A DNA stretch of 7,504 nucleotides from Gammaproteobacteria bacterium (GCA_003485905.1 DNHK01000177.1:1-7504); one strand, 5' to 3'; positions 1 to 6,498 are shown, counted from the first letter of the stretch. Translations and numbers: made by a program. The notes: generated by a model from the sequence alone, not told the origin.

Positions 1-130
1 CCTCCTCTTGATAAGCACAATTTTGTTCGACAACAAACACCGACTCTCTTAGTGCAATCATCTCATGCACCTCGGCTCCGCCCAGCTTATTAAACGACAG
101 CCACCGCCATACAATCTTTGTTCTATTCAC
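1..130 (-). CDS. elaA: ElaA-type GNAT N-acetyltransferase, N-terminal fragment (runs off left edge)
   Basis: Reading the minus strand from a GTG at 128-130 gives 43 residues that continue beyond position 1. They include WRWLSFNKL near residues 8-16 and then ALRESVFVVEQNCAYQEE at about 26-43. The pattern 'aLR..VFVVEQ.C.Y.E' is the characteristic N-terminal signature of the ElaA family, small (about 150 residues) cytoplasmic GNAT-fold acyltransferases that use acetyl-CoA and whose substrate is poorly defined. The acetyl-CoA binding part lies outside the window. GTG was chosen because the frame is closed by a TAA about 40 nt upstream and no in-frame ATG precedes the conserved WRW. No clear Shine-Dalgarno sequence precedes it. 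The gene lies 135 bp downstream of the DUF6152 gene on the same strand. The family call is good; the exact start is less sure. Confidence 0.8.
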   Translation of the reverse strand, partial: MNRTKIVWRWLSFNKLGGAEVHEMIALRESVFVVEQNCAYQEE

Positions 131-156
131 CGAAATTTGTAATTGTAGAAAGCTAG

Positions 157-166
157 CGTGATCACG
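157..166. promoter_or_regulatory. 10-bp perfect palindrome upstream of elaA fragment
   Basis: CGTGATCACG is a perfect 10-bp palindrome, flanked on both sides by AGCT (151-154 and 167-170). It sits 27-36 nt upstream of the GTG start of the ElaA-like gene, where an operator overlapping a promoter could lie. It does not match the CRP or FNR consensus half-sites. A palindrome of this size can occur by chance, so the regulatory role is only a possibility. Confidence 0.2.
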
Positions 167-265
167 AGCTTATCATTTGTATGCCGCCGTACCAGCTTTG
201 TCTACTCGCAAAAACAAATACATCAAATAGTAGGCTTTCGACTGTCGCAATTACCACCGGAAACT

Positions 266-1336
266 TTATTCCAAAGAGTCACCCTCAAGTGTGCAAATAA
301 ATTCCATAATTTGCGTATCTGGAACCCAACCGAAGCTTCCTCCAAACGAAACCGGAGATAGAAATACCGCTGGGTCGGCAAACGTAGCCGTCCAATCCAA
401 TCTAGATTGATCAGCTCGTAGGGTATACCTTTCGGTAACCTTCATTCCTCTGGTCATCGGTGTACCCCCATCATCAAAATAAGGGTAATCAATGTTGGTA
501 GTTTCAATAATCAAGCTACCATCCTCCCACCGACCTACTGAGTGACCATATTTAGTAGTTGGGCCGGTTTGTGCACTCCCCACCTTCATGTGAACAATTC
601 GCTCAGCGCCCCACTCCTCATGCCGCACTACAATCTCATCACCCTGATCAATAAATTGAATAGGATAAGGATTATCCAACATGCTGGGCATACCCGGCGA
701 AATGCACTGAATTGCAAGGTCATCCACTATCTCATCATAGTTCTCTGCCGCTTGTTTCGCACTCTCAGTCAAGGACAAATCAAGAGGATGTATCGCTGTT
801 GCAGGGAAATCTATAGGTGTCCATACCCGAAATATATTTGGTGCATCAACTGGTGCAACCTCGTTACCACCGGAACTTAAAATCTTGTCAGAATTGGAAC
901 TATCAATAACTTTCATCTGCATCAACTTGGCAATTGGCGCAAATAGGTAGTAACGCTGCTCTTTGTGATCTACAGCTATCGCGATCATTTCTTTACGACC
1001 AAAACGAGATACCGGACCAGTTACCGTTATAGGGTCACCTATTTGAAATGAGTCTGCGGATATTCCATCCCTTCTGATCGCGTTTAGAGCGCCTGCTTCT
1101 CCATACCAGGTATCCAATTCGCCCGCTTCATTCTCAACCGTAAATTCTAACGTAGTATGAGGATTGCGCAAATTCACCGAAACCAAGGTCCCAGTTACCT
1201 CTTGAATATTACCCATATCGTAATGAACAGCAATAGAATGGTGAGCAGCTGCAGGAGTATTAAACAATACTAGTTCGGCCAAAATAGTAGCCGTTAATAT
1301 ATAGGTGTTACGTGTAAATCGATTCATATCATTCAT
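266..1336 (-). CDS. Exported DUF6152-family protein
   Basis: The product has 356 residues. A Sec-type signal peptide is visible: a basic start (R6, R9), a hydrophobic stretch at about 11-25 and an Ala-rich site ending TPAAA, with predicted cleavage near residue 31/32, so the protein is probably periplasmic. The mature protein opens with HHSIAVHYD, followed by 'GTLVSVNLRNPHT' and a GDPITVTGPVSR segment. This is the typical DUF6152 small beta domain (about 32-125). The C-terminal half (about 200-350) carries a second module with GMPSML, PYPIQFI, GDEIVVRHEE, ERIVHM, SVGRWEDGSLIIETT and an ending in a short Cys-containing strand, a pattern seen in many secreted hypothetical proteins of environmental proteobacteria. 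The molecular function is unknown. The start is ATG at 1336; a second ATG three codons later (1327) is possible, and neither has a strong ribosome binding site. A weak promoter-like pair (TTGATC 1374-1379, TCTAGT 1351-1356, 17-bp spacer) lies upstream. The gene is complete, and no terminator is seen after it. Confidence 0.85.
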   Translation of the reverse strand: MNDMNRFTRNTYILTATILAELVLFNTPAAAHHSIAVHYDMGNIQEVTGTLVSVNLRNPHTTLEFTVENEAGELDTWYGEAGALNAIRRDGISADSFQIGDPITVTGPVSRFGRKEMIAIAVDHKEQRYYLFAPIAKLMQMKVIDSSNSDKILSSGGNEVAPVDAPNIFRVWTPIDFPATAIHPLDLSLTESAKQAAENYDEIVDDLAIQCISPGMPSMLDNPYPIQFIDQGDEIVVRHEEWGAERIVHMKVGSAQTGPTTKYGHSVGRWEDGSLIIETTNIDYPYFDDGGTPMTRGMKVTERYTLRADQSRLDWTATFADPAVFLSPVSFGGSFGWVPDTQIMEFICTLEGDSLE

Positions 1337-1425
1337 CTGTAGTTGGCTGAACTAGACAGTAGGCATATTAACAGATCAAAAAGCTCTGCCATCTCAATTT
1401 GCTAAAGGGCTCTGCATACATAGTT

Positions 1426-1457
1426 AAAAATAATGCGCCACTGAACACAGCGGCGCA
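1426..1457 (-). terminator. Rho-independent terminator after the sugar dehydrogenase gene
   Basis: On the minus strand a 24-nt hairpin (1434-1457) forms from TGCGCCGCTG and CAGTGGCGCA, ten pairs including one G.U, around a TGTT loop. It is followed at once by TTATTTTT (1426-1433). This is a textbook intrinsic terminator about 65 nt past the stop of the sugar dehydrogenase gene. It separates that gene from the DUF6152 gene downstream. On the plus strand the hairpin has no T-run, so it works only in the minus direction. Confidence 0.85.
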
Positions 1458-1469
1458 CCTATTGATCAT

Positions 1470-1499
1470 CAAGAGCCTTAGCACTCTTGGCTTCTAGCC
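1470..1499 (-). other. Overlapping small hairpins in the 3' UTR before the terminator
   Basis: Between the sugar dehydrogenase stop and its terminator, the minus-strand transcript contains GGCT-AGA-AGCC (1489-1499) and then CAAGAG-TGCTAAGG-CTCTTG (1470-1489), which share the base at 1489. The AGCC of the first could also pair with the GGCT of the second, so alternative folds are possible. This may stabilise the mRNA 3' end; nothing shows that it is a regulatory switch. Confidence 0.35.
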
Positions 1500-1522
1500 T
1501 TGAGCAAAGCGCATCAATTGCC

Positions 1523-2743
1523 TTATTCAATAACGATACGCAACACCTTGTCATCTCCCAGGCGTGGATCATGCCTGCCATCACGATTCGTAGTACTTAA
1601 ATACAAAGCACCATCTGGACCAACAGCTAGAGCCCTTAAGCGGCCAAATAAAGACTCGGGTAAAACCCCGTCTCGCCATACTTGAGAATTAAACCATCGC
1701 TCAACATTGGTAACGCGATTTGGGTCATCAGGGTCATCAAACTGAATCCTAACCAGAGCCTCCGACCAAAGTGCGCTTAAGAATAAATCACCTTGATGAA
1801 ACACCAGATCACCGGGAGGAACTGATGGAATCCAAGACAATATCGGATCAACAAAACCTTCCATCGCAGGTGCACCGACGACCACAGGCCATCCGTAATT
1901 CGCTCCTTTCTGGACGATGTTCAGTTCGTCATACGCACCAATCCTTGGTTCCCATTCAACGGTCGGGCCATGGTCAGCACCGAAAAAGGTCCCATCACCG
2001 GGTCGAAAGGCCATCCCCATAATATTGCGAAAGCCATATGCCCAAATAGGGTTTCCAGGCCAGGGATTATCAGCAGGGACTTCTCCCTCTGGTGTCAGAC
2101 GAAGAATACTACCACCCAAGTTATCCAGATTCTGCGCTCGTCTTCGATCACGAGCATCTCCCGCGGCGATATATAACATTCCGTCAGGTCCAAAGTTTAG
2201 ACGACCACCATTATGTGTGGCAGCACCAGGAATATCATCAAGTATAGTTTGGCGATCAACCCCGCGACCATCAACCTCACGAAATCGGACGACACGGTTT
2301 GCGGTTCGATCTTGACCACTGACATACGAATACATCACATAAACCCAAGGCTCTTCCGGAAATTGTGGATGTAACGCCAAACCAAAAAGACCATGCTCTC
2401 GGATTTCTGCCGTTACATCACTAATAGTTGCCCACGGTGTGGGGTCCATCTCTCCATCTGGACTAACAATACGAATTTTTCCACCCTTTTCATTAAGGAA
2501 CAGACGTCCATCCGGCGCGAACTCCAAAGCCCAGACAACGTCCAGATCTTGCAAATAAGTCTCCACAGTTACTCCTTCTGGATGAAGGGAATATTTTTCC
2601 AACGGAAACCGAGGTAATTCTCCTAGAAATGGGCGATCATCTCCATCTTTGGGTAAGTCTTGCTGAGCGACCAAAGCTGAAGGAACTAAAGTTATCGCCA
2701 CTAAAAAAGCGATCAGTTTGCCTGCGCGTGTAAATGCTCCCAT
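1523..2743 (-). CDS. PQQ-dependent aldose-type sugar dehydrogenase, exported
   Basis: The protein has 406 residues and belongs to the glucose/sorbosone dehydrogenase family, beta-propeller quinoproteins that oxidise aldose sugars in the periplasm with bound PQQ and pass the electrons to the respiratory chain. A signal peptide is clear (residues 1-27, hydrophobic core LIAFLVAITLV, probably cut after ALVA or nearby). Family motifs in order: VVWALEFAPDGRLFLNEKGG (69-88), EHGLFGLALHPQF (116-128), HNGGRLNFGPDGMLYIAAGD (177-196, with the probable catalytic histidine H177), NPIWAYGFRNIMGMAF (231-246, PQQ-contacting Arg/Asn), ADHGPTVEWE (256-265), DELNIVQKGANYGWP (272-286) and AVGPDGALYLST (373-384). 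The frame opens nine codons further upstream with a TTG at 2770, but I chose the ATG at 2743 because GGGGTAG lies about 5-7 nt before it and the signal peptide then begins directly. It has its own promoter candidate and a strong terminator, so it is probably monocistronic. PQQ use is inferred from the family; the sugar substrate is unknown. Confidence 0.9.
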   Translation of the reverse strand: MGAFTRAGKLIAFLVAITLVPSALVAQQDLPKDGDDRPFLGELPRFPLEKYSLHPEGVTVETYLQDLDVVWALEFAPDGRLFLNEKGGKIRIVSPDGEMDPTPWATISDVTAEIREHGLFGLALHPQFPEEPWVYVMYSYVSGQDRTANRVVRFREVDGRGVDRQTILDDIPGAATHNGGRLNFGPDGMLYIAAGDARDRRRAQNLDNLGGSILRLTPEGEVPADNPWPGNPIWAYGFRNIMGMAFRPGDGTFFGADHGPTVEWEPRIGAYDELNIVQKGANYGWPVVVGAPAMEGFVDPILSWIPSVPPGDLVFHQGDLFLSALWSEALVRIQFDDPDDPNRVTNVERWFNSQVWRDGVLPESLFGRLRALAVGPDGALYLSTTNRDGRHDPRLGDDKVLRIVIE

Positions 2744-2807
2744 CTTTACTACCCCATAGTTATCAATCAATTATTAGTTAGTGAAAAAACTGCATTATTC
2801 GAATCAG

Positions 2808-2836
2808 ATTTAAGCAACAATAAAATATCAGGTCAA
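2808..2836 (-). promoter_or_regulatory. Candidate sigma-70 promoter for the sugar dehydrogenase gene
   Basis: On the minus strand TTGACC (2831-2836) is followed after exactly 17 bp by TTAAAT (2808-2813). The surrounding 2760-2880 is very AT-rich. Transcription would start near 2801, giving a leader of about 58 nt before the ATG at 2743. The -10 matches at only four of six positions, so this is plausible but unproven. Confidence 0.4.
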
Positions 2837-2934
2837 AAATATCATTATGTTTTTTGTTATCAATTAGGGTCGACTACCAAATCTAATTGTACGTTGAATT
2901 CGGCCCCATTAATCTAGGTCTTCCTCATATTCGA

Positions 2935-3726
2935 CTATACGAATCTTACAGAGGCGTCCCCTATTCCCCCAATAGTTAGGTTAAGCACATCCCCAACAAC
3001 TGCAGGCACTGTAGGACCCAAAGCACCTGATAGAATTACATCGCCAACGTTCAATCCTTCGCCGACTTCGCTTAAAACATTCGCTAGCCATGCCACCACA
3101 TTCACCGGTGAGCCAAGCGCTGCATTGCCTGGACCCGCTGCGACACTTGCGACCTGACCATTTCGCCTCAACTCCATACTGCAATTAACCAAATCAACAC
3201 CGTCGATTGGAATTAACTTATCGCTAATTACAAAGAGTCCACAAGAGGCATTGTCAGCTATAGTATCCTCATATTCATTTTGCCAATCAACAATGCGTGA
3301 ATCGGCTATTTCGAAACAGGCCGTTACCCCTTTTGTAGCACTCACTACATCGTCAGCGGTTATGTTAGGCCCATACAAATCTTTGGCAAGAACAAATGCG
3401 ATTTCTCCTTCTGCTTTTGGTTGAATTAAATGGCTACTTATTGGCAGTTCAACACCTGAATCAAACGCCATAGCATCAGTCAAAAATCCAAAATCTGCGT
3501 GATTAACACCCATCCGTTTTTGTACGGCTCGACTAGTTAACCCAATTTTCATTCCAACACGTGTTTCGCCATCTTGCTGTCTTCTTGCCAAAATATGTCT
3601 AGAGATTGCGTATGAGTTCGATGCCGTTATTTCCGGTTCACGCATGCTAAGTGGCTCAACCGTTGCCTGGGATCGCATCGCACGATACAGCTCGTCCCCC
3701 AGTTGTGTAATTAAAGCTGAGCTCAT
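2935..3726 (-). CDS. 2-keto-4-pentenoate hydratase family protein (MhpD/DmpE-like)
   Basis: The 263-residue product matches the full length of the hydratase/decarboxylase family, which includes 2-hydroxypenta-2,4-dienoate hydratase (MhpD, DmpE) and 4-oxalocrotonate decarboxylase (DmpH). These cytoplasmic metal-dependent enzymes act late in meta-cleavage degradation of aromatics. Visible features: GMKIGLTS (58-65, conserved lysine K60), MGVNHADFGFL (72-82), PKAEGEIAFVL (103-113) with metal-ligand glutamates E106 and E108, FEIADSRIVDW (138-148) with the third ligand E139, DTIADNASCG (154-163), and GDVILSGALGP (228-238). These details resemble the MhpD hydratase branch more than the decarboxylase. 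The ATG at 3726 has a good ribosome binding site, GAAGGA six bases upstream. No ring-cleavage dioxygenase, aldolase or other aromatic pathway gene is adjacent, so the true substrate cannot be assigned. It is separated from the upstream aminotransferase by 161 bp and has its own promoter candidate. Confidence 0.85.
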   Translation of the reverse strand: MSSALITQLGDELYRAMRSQATVEPLSMREPEITASNSYAISRHILARRQQDGETRVGMKIGLTSRAVQKRMGVNHADFGFLTDAMAFDSGVELPISSHLIQPKAEGEIAFVLAKDLYGPNITADDVVSATKGVTACFEIADSRIVDWQNEYEDTIADNASCGLFVISDKLIPIDGVDLVNCSMELRRNGQVASVAAGPGNAALGSPVNVVAWLANVLSEVGEGLNVGDVILSGALGPTVPAVVGDVLNLTIGGIGDASVRFV

Positions 3727-3789
3727 AATTTATCCTTCAATTTCACTATCAACAACTCACGCTATTTACTAAGCAACGCTGGGTGCATG

Positions 3790-3818
3790 AATGTAAAATT
3801 GACAGTCAAACCTGACAA
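3790..3818 (-). promoter_or_regulatory. Candidate sigma-70 promoter for the hydratase gene
   Basis: On the minus strand TTGTCA (3813-3818, five of six consensus positions) and TACATT (3790-3795, four of six) are separated by exactly 17 bp. Transcription would start near 3783, about 57 nt before the ATG at 3726. The spacer overlaps an inverted repeat described separately. Confidence 0.45.
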
Positions 3819-3820
3819 TT
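3797..3820. promoter_or_regulatory. Imperfect 24-bp inverted repeat overlapping the hydratase promoter (possible operator)
   Basis: The outer arms AATTGACA and TGACAATT (plus strand, 3797-3804 and 3813-3820) are inverted repeats with one mismatch. Inside lies a second exact dyad, TTGAC-A-GTCAA at 3799-3809. The element covers the predicted -35 box and the spacer, where a repressor would block RNA polymerase. Catabolic hydratase genes are often controlled by local regulators, but no regulator gene is present in the window. Confidence 0.35.
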
Positions 3821-3887
3821 AGTCCACCGCCGAACGCACCACAGAATTGAATTAGAATTTAATGACTAAGACCCACTAACCCGTCAA

Positions 3888-5084
3888 TCAACTAACTGTC
3901 TGCGCAATTTTTTCAACCACGTAATCGATATTGCTATCGCTTATGCCAGCCACATTTATTCGTGATGACTCAAGAATATATATACCGTATTTACTCCTTA
4001 ACTCCAGCACCTGCTCTACAGTGATGCCCAAAAAGGAAAACATTCCCCATTGATTGCCTATAAAACTGAAATCGGTCGAAGATTGTGCTTGATTCAAACC
4101 GATACAAAGTCGTTTCCGCATGCCATTTATACGCCCGCGCATATTCGCTAATTCCGTTTCCCAATCAGTGCGCAACTCAGCATTATTCAAAATGTAGCCA
4201 ACAATACCTGCACCATGATATGGCGCCATGGTATAGCTGCGACGGGCCTCTGATAGAGCATGGCTTTTTGCAGCAGCTGTCGCAGTGCCAGTGCTTCCGA
4301 TAAAAATCATTGCGCCGACGCGCTCTCGATACAGACCAAAGTTTTTGGAACAGCTCGCCGCAATCACGAGCTCTTCCACCTTTTGCGCCATTTTCCGTAC
4401 GCCATAAGCATCATCTTGAAGACCTTGCCCAAAGCCTTGGTAGGCGAAATCAATAAAAGGTAGTAAACCATTTTCCTTACATAGGTCGGCTAGGGAATCC
4501 CACTGCGATGGGCTTAAATCAGCGCCCGTCGGATTGTGACAGCAGGCGTGCAACAAAATCACATCACCTCTACTGGCTTGCCGCAAAGCAGCCATCATGT
4601 CATCAAATAAAATTGTTTTAGTGTTTCGGTCGTAATACGGGTATTCAGCAATTGTTAAGCCCGCACTGGTGACCAAGGGTTGGTGATTCGCCCAGGTTGG
4701 AGTACTTATCCAAACCTTGCCACCAGGATTACACTTGTTTAGAACTTCTGATGCGATCCGAACCGCCCCACACCCACCGGGAGTTTGGACGGTAGCGACA
4801 CGATTATCCGTAGCTAATAGTGCCGCGATTGGCCCAAGAACAAGTTCCGACATCCCAGATAAAAACCCTGCATCTCCAGCCTGCGCAATATAGGCCTTAC
4901 TGGTTTGCTCATCGAGCATAATTTGCTGGGCGCGCCGTACAATATCCAACACCGGAGTATTGCCATTGTCATCCTGGTAGACCCCAACCGACAAATTTAC
5001 CTTGTCAGTACAATTATCTTTGGCAAACACCTGCGATAAACCCAATATAGGGTCAGCTGGCAGCAGGTCAAGATGATCAAACAT
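3888..5084 (-). CDS. Class I aspartate/aromatic-amino-acid aminotransferase
   Basis: The product has 398 residues, close to the 396-397 usual for AspC/TyrB. It is a cytoplasmic PLP enzyme that transfers amino groups between aspartate or aromatic amino acids and 2-oxoglutarate. It begins MFDHLDLLPADPILGL, the standard family N-terminus. Active-site residues in this numbering: W131 (PTWANHQ), N184 (HNPTGADLS), D212 and Y215 (FIDFAYQGFG), the PLP-binding lysine K247 in SCSKNFGLYRERVG, R255, R281 (position of the side-chain carboxylate-binding Arg), and R375 (SSRINVAGIS) for the alpha-carboxylate. All catalytic positions are intact. The frame is open 29 codons further upstream to an ATG at 5171, but that extension does not look like family sequence, while the ATG at 5084 has GGAG about eight bases upstream, so the shorter start is chosen. 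Aspartate versus aromatic specificity cannot be settled from sequence alone, so no gene symbol is given. It lies 148 bp from the upstream kinase gene. Confidence 0.93.
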   Translation of the reverse strand: MFDHLDLLPADPILGLSQVFAKDNCTDKVNLSVGVYQDDNGNTPVLDIVRRAQQIMLDEQTSKAYIAQAGDAGFLSGMSELVLGPIAALLATDNRVATVQTPGGCGAVRIASEVLNKCNPGGKVWISTPTWANHQPLVTSAGLTIAEYPYYDRNTKTILFDDMMAALRQASRGDVILLHACCHNPTGADLSPSQWDSLADLCKENGLLPFIDFAYQGFGQGLQDDAYGVRKMAQKVEELVIAASCSKNFGLYRERVGAMIFIGSTGTATAAAKSHALSEARRSYTMAPYHGAGIVGYILNNAELRTDWETELANMRGRINGMRKRLCIGLNQAQSSTDFSFIGNQWGMFSFLGITVEQVLELRSKYGIYILESSRINVAGISDSNIDYVVEKIAQTVS

Positions 5085-5133
5085 ACTCAAATCTCCATCC
5101 GGGCTTTGGATTAATCGCCCTAAACTCACATTT

Positions 5134-5162
5134 ATTAACAATAACGGGGCATCTGTTGTAAA
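5134..5162 (-). promoter_or_regulatory. Candidate sigma-70 promoter for the aminotransferase gene
   Basis: On the minus strand TTTACA (5157-5162, five of six) is followed after 17 bp by GTTAAT (5134-5139, four of six). Transcription would begin near 5127, leaving a leader of about 42 nt to the ATG at 5084. This position also argues against the upstream ATG at 5171, which would lie outside the transcript. Confidence 0.4.
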
Positions 5163-5232
5163 ACGCCGCATCCCCGCAAACGGCGCTATGATAACGTCAT
5201 CCGAGGGTCGGCACTATAACTTTACCCAAAAA

Positions 5233-6252
5233 TCAGACTATTTTATTAACCAACAGCGGCTCAGGGTTACGCCAGGTCGGACAAAGTGTATCCAGGATAA
5301 ATCTGGGTTCTTCTAAAACAGTACTCTCAACTGCATTGGCCAACATTCGTATGACCAAGGGGAGGTATTGCAAATAGTGTTGACGCTTATCTCGCTGCGC
5401 CAAACGAACAAAAACGCCAGCAACCCGACTATGACGCTGGGCAGCTAAACTAACAAAAGATCCGATAAATTCAGAATTTATTTGAATATCCATTTGTGCA
5501 GCATAATATTGTTGCATGGAATTCTTTAGTATCTCGCTAACAGGTCGCCTTGCATCTTCCAGCAGCGATGCTAAATCGTATAGGCGTGGACCACGAGCAG
5601 CGTCCTGAAAATCAATTACCCCACAGCGGGATATTCCTTGCTGGTTGTCCCGCAACATTAAGTTGTCTACATGGAAGTCCCGTAATACAAGAGTGCTGTC
5701 TCTAGACTGACAGGACAACACTTTAAGCCATGCATCTTTATAAGCAGTACGATCATTCGCATCAACTCTTTGACCGCATAATTCTGGAACATACCAATCC
5801 AATATTAAACACGCAGCCTCCGCCATTTGTCCAGACATGTAATCTGGGAAATCTTTTGGAACGACCTCTATCTTTTTGTGTAAACAAACCAATGTATCTA
5901 CAGCCAATCGGTAGAGATCCTCTGCGACGCTGTCATGTTGGTCGCCGGACTGATTTAAAAGCGAAGTAAAAGTATCGCTCCCAAAATCCTCGATAACGGC
6001 GTAGCCAGAATCTTCGTCAATTTCGTATATAGCAGGGACACCAAGACCCGCGTCAGATAAAAATGCAGCCACTTTGACAAACTGACCCAAGTCTTCCAGG
6101 CCTGGAGGAGAATCCATCAACAATGACCGATGCTTCGCACCGGTCAATCTATAGTAGCGCCGGTTTGACGCGTCTTGGTGCAAAGCGTGCATTGAAGCAG
6201 AAGCATCTACGCTCGACAGAAAATCCAGCGCACCTTTTTCACGATCAATCAT
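5233..6252 (-). CDS. amgK: AmgK-like N-acetylmuramate/N-acetylglucosamine kinase (APH fold)
   Basis: The product has 339 residues with the aminoglycoside phosphotransferase kinase fold, and the details match AmgK. AmgK is the cytoplasmic kinase that phosphorylates the anomeric position of MurNAc or GlcNAc so that MurU can make UDP-MurNAc in peptidoglycan recycling. Visible features: QDASNRRYYRL (26-36), LLMDSPPGLED (44-54), AVIEDFGSDTF (85-95), LVLRDFHVDNLML (188-200, the catalytic loop with D192 and N197), GVIDFQDAARGPRLYDLASLLEDARR (starting at 211, Mg-binding D214), and QRHSRVAGVFVRLAQRDKRQHYL (starting at 272), close to the AmgK signature 'QRHLKVLGIFARL..RDGK..YL'. The ATG at 6252 has no Shine-Dalgarno sequence and a promoter-like pair sits almost directly before it. 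No MurU nucleotidyltransferase follows: the next gene is the aminotransferase, 148 bp beyond the stop. A general APH-family kinase of other specificity remains possible. Confidence 0.82.
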   Translation of the reverse strand: MIDREKGALDFLSSVDASASMHALHQDASNRRYYRLTGAKHRSLLMDSPPGLEDLGQFVKVAAFLSDAGLGVPAIYEIDEDSGYAVIEDFGSDTFTSLLNQSGDQHDSVAEDLYRLAVDTLVCLHKKIEVVPKDFPDYMSGQMAEAACLILDWYVPELCGQRVDANDRTAYKDAWLKVLSCQSRDSTLVLRDFHVDNLMLRDNQQGISRCGVIDFQDAARGPRLYDLASLLEDARRPVSEILKNSMQQYYAAQMDIQINSEFIGSFVSLAAQRHSRVAGVFVRLAQRDKRQHYLQYLPLVIRMLANAVESTVLEEPRFILDTLCPTWRNPEPLLVNKIV

Positions 6253-6263
6253 GAGATAAACTG

Positions 6264-6292
6264 ATAATCATTTGACAAAAACAACCATTCAA
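6264..6292 (-). promoter_or_regulatory. Candidate promoter for the amgK-like gene, implying a very short leader
   Basis: On the minus strand TTGAAT (6287-6292) and GATTAT (6264-6269) are spaced by 17 bp, each matching the consensus at four of six positions. The expected transcription start, near 6257, would leave only about five bases before the ATG at 6252. This fits the missing ribosome binding site, but the boxes are weak. Confidence 0.28.
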
Positions 6293-6389
6293 ATATTTAC
6301 CGTCTATGATAATACGTATACTAGTCGAAGTTGATTAGATATTTCCTTTGGCGTAATGCATTAGATACGATTCGTTTGCATTTACTAAT

Positions 6390-6409
6390 GGTCTAAGGTG
6401 AAATAGACC
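6390..6409. promoter_or_regulatory. Inverted repeat GGTCTA-N8-TAGACC (possible operator)
   Basis: There are two perfect 6-bp arms (6390-6395 and 6404-6409) around an 8-bp spacer, about 90 nt upstream of the unknown plus-strand gene. With one mismatch the arms extend by a further A/T pair or two. The geometry, 20 bp with a centre-to-centre distance of 14 bp, suits a dimeric DNA-binding protein or a small RNA hairpin in a leader. There is no T-run directly after it that would make it a terminator. Confidence 0.35.
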
Positions 6410-6498
6410 TTTATAGGATATTTACAAGCTAGCAATTTTTTCATACAGCTTCCATTAATAGCCAAGACTATTTATTTACTTTGCTGGAATCAGAAAAC

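Larger units (their letters stand above)
6253..6498. other. 246-bp divergent intergenic region with clustered dyads
   Basis: This AT-rich spacer separates the leftward kinase gene and the rightward unknown gene and should hold both promoters. It contains ATACGTAT (6312-6319), the perfect palindrome TAATGCATTA (6354-6363), an inverted repeat GGTCTA-N8-TAGACC (6390-6409), and an 8-bp direct repeat ATTAGATA at 6334-6341 and 6360-6367. A perfect TTGACA lies at 6272-6277 on the plus strand but lacks a good -10 at normal spacing. I found no convincing promoter for the plus-strand gene and no ORF with coding character here. Confidence 0.5.

Noticed and set aside
158..361. Plus-strand open frame of 67 codons
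   Set aside because: It lies largely antisense to the 3' end of the DUF6152 gene, has no ribosome binding site and resembles no protein.
542..880. Plus-strand open frame of 112 codons
   Set aside because: It is wholly antisense to the well-supported DUF6152 gene, and its composition (rich in Cys, His and Ile) is that of a shadow frame.
1917..2315. Plus-strand open frame of 132 codons
   Set aside because: It is antisense to the conserved core of the sugar dehydrogenase; its Pro/Arg/Ser-rich product is typical of a reverse-frame shadow.
2744..2770. TTG start nine codons upstream for the sugar dehydrogenase
   Set aside because: The ATG at 2743 has GGGGTAG at suitable distance and starts the signal peptide directly; the upstream TTG has no ribosome binding site.
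3827..3887. Possible terminator after the aminotransferase gene
   Set aside because: Only short, interrupted complementarity (TGAC with GTCA) is present, with no stable GC stem or T-run.
5085..5171. 29-codon N-terminal extension of the aminotransferase to an ATG at 5171
   Set aside because: The extension does not look like family sequence, the ATG at 5084 has a good ribosome binding site and gives the normal family length, and the best promoter candidate lies inside the extension.
6272..6277. Perfect TTGACA as a plus-strand -35 box
   Set aside because: No acceptable -10 lies 16-18 bp downstream, and it is over 200 bp from the plus-strand start codon.
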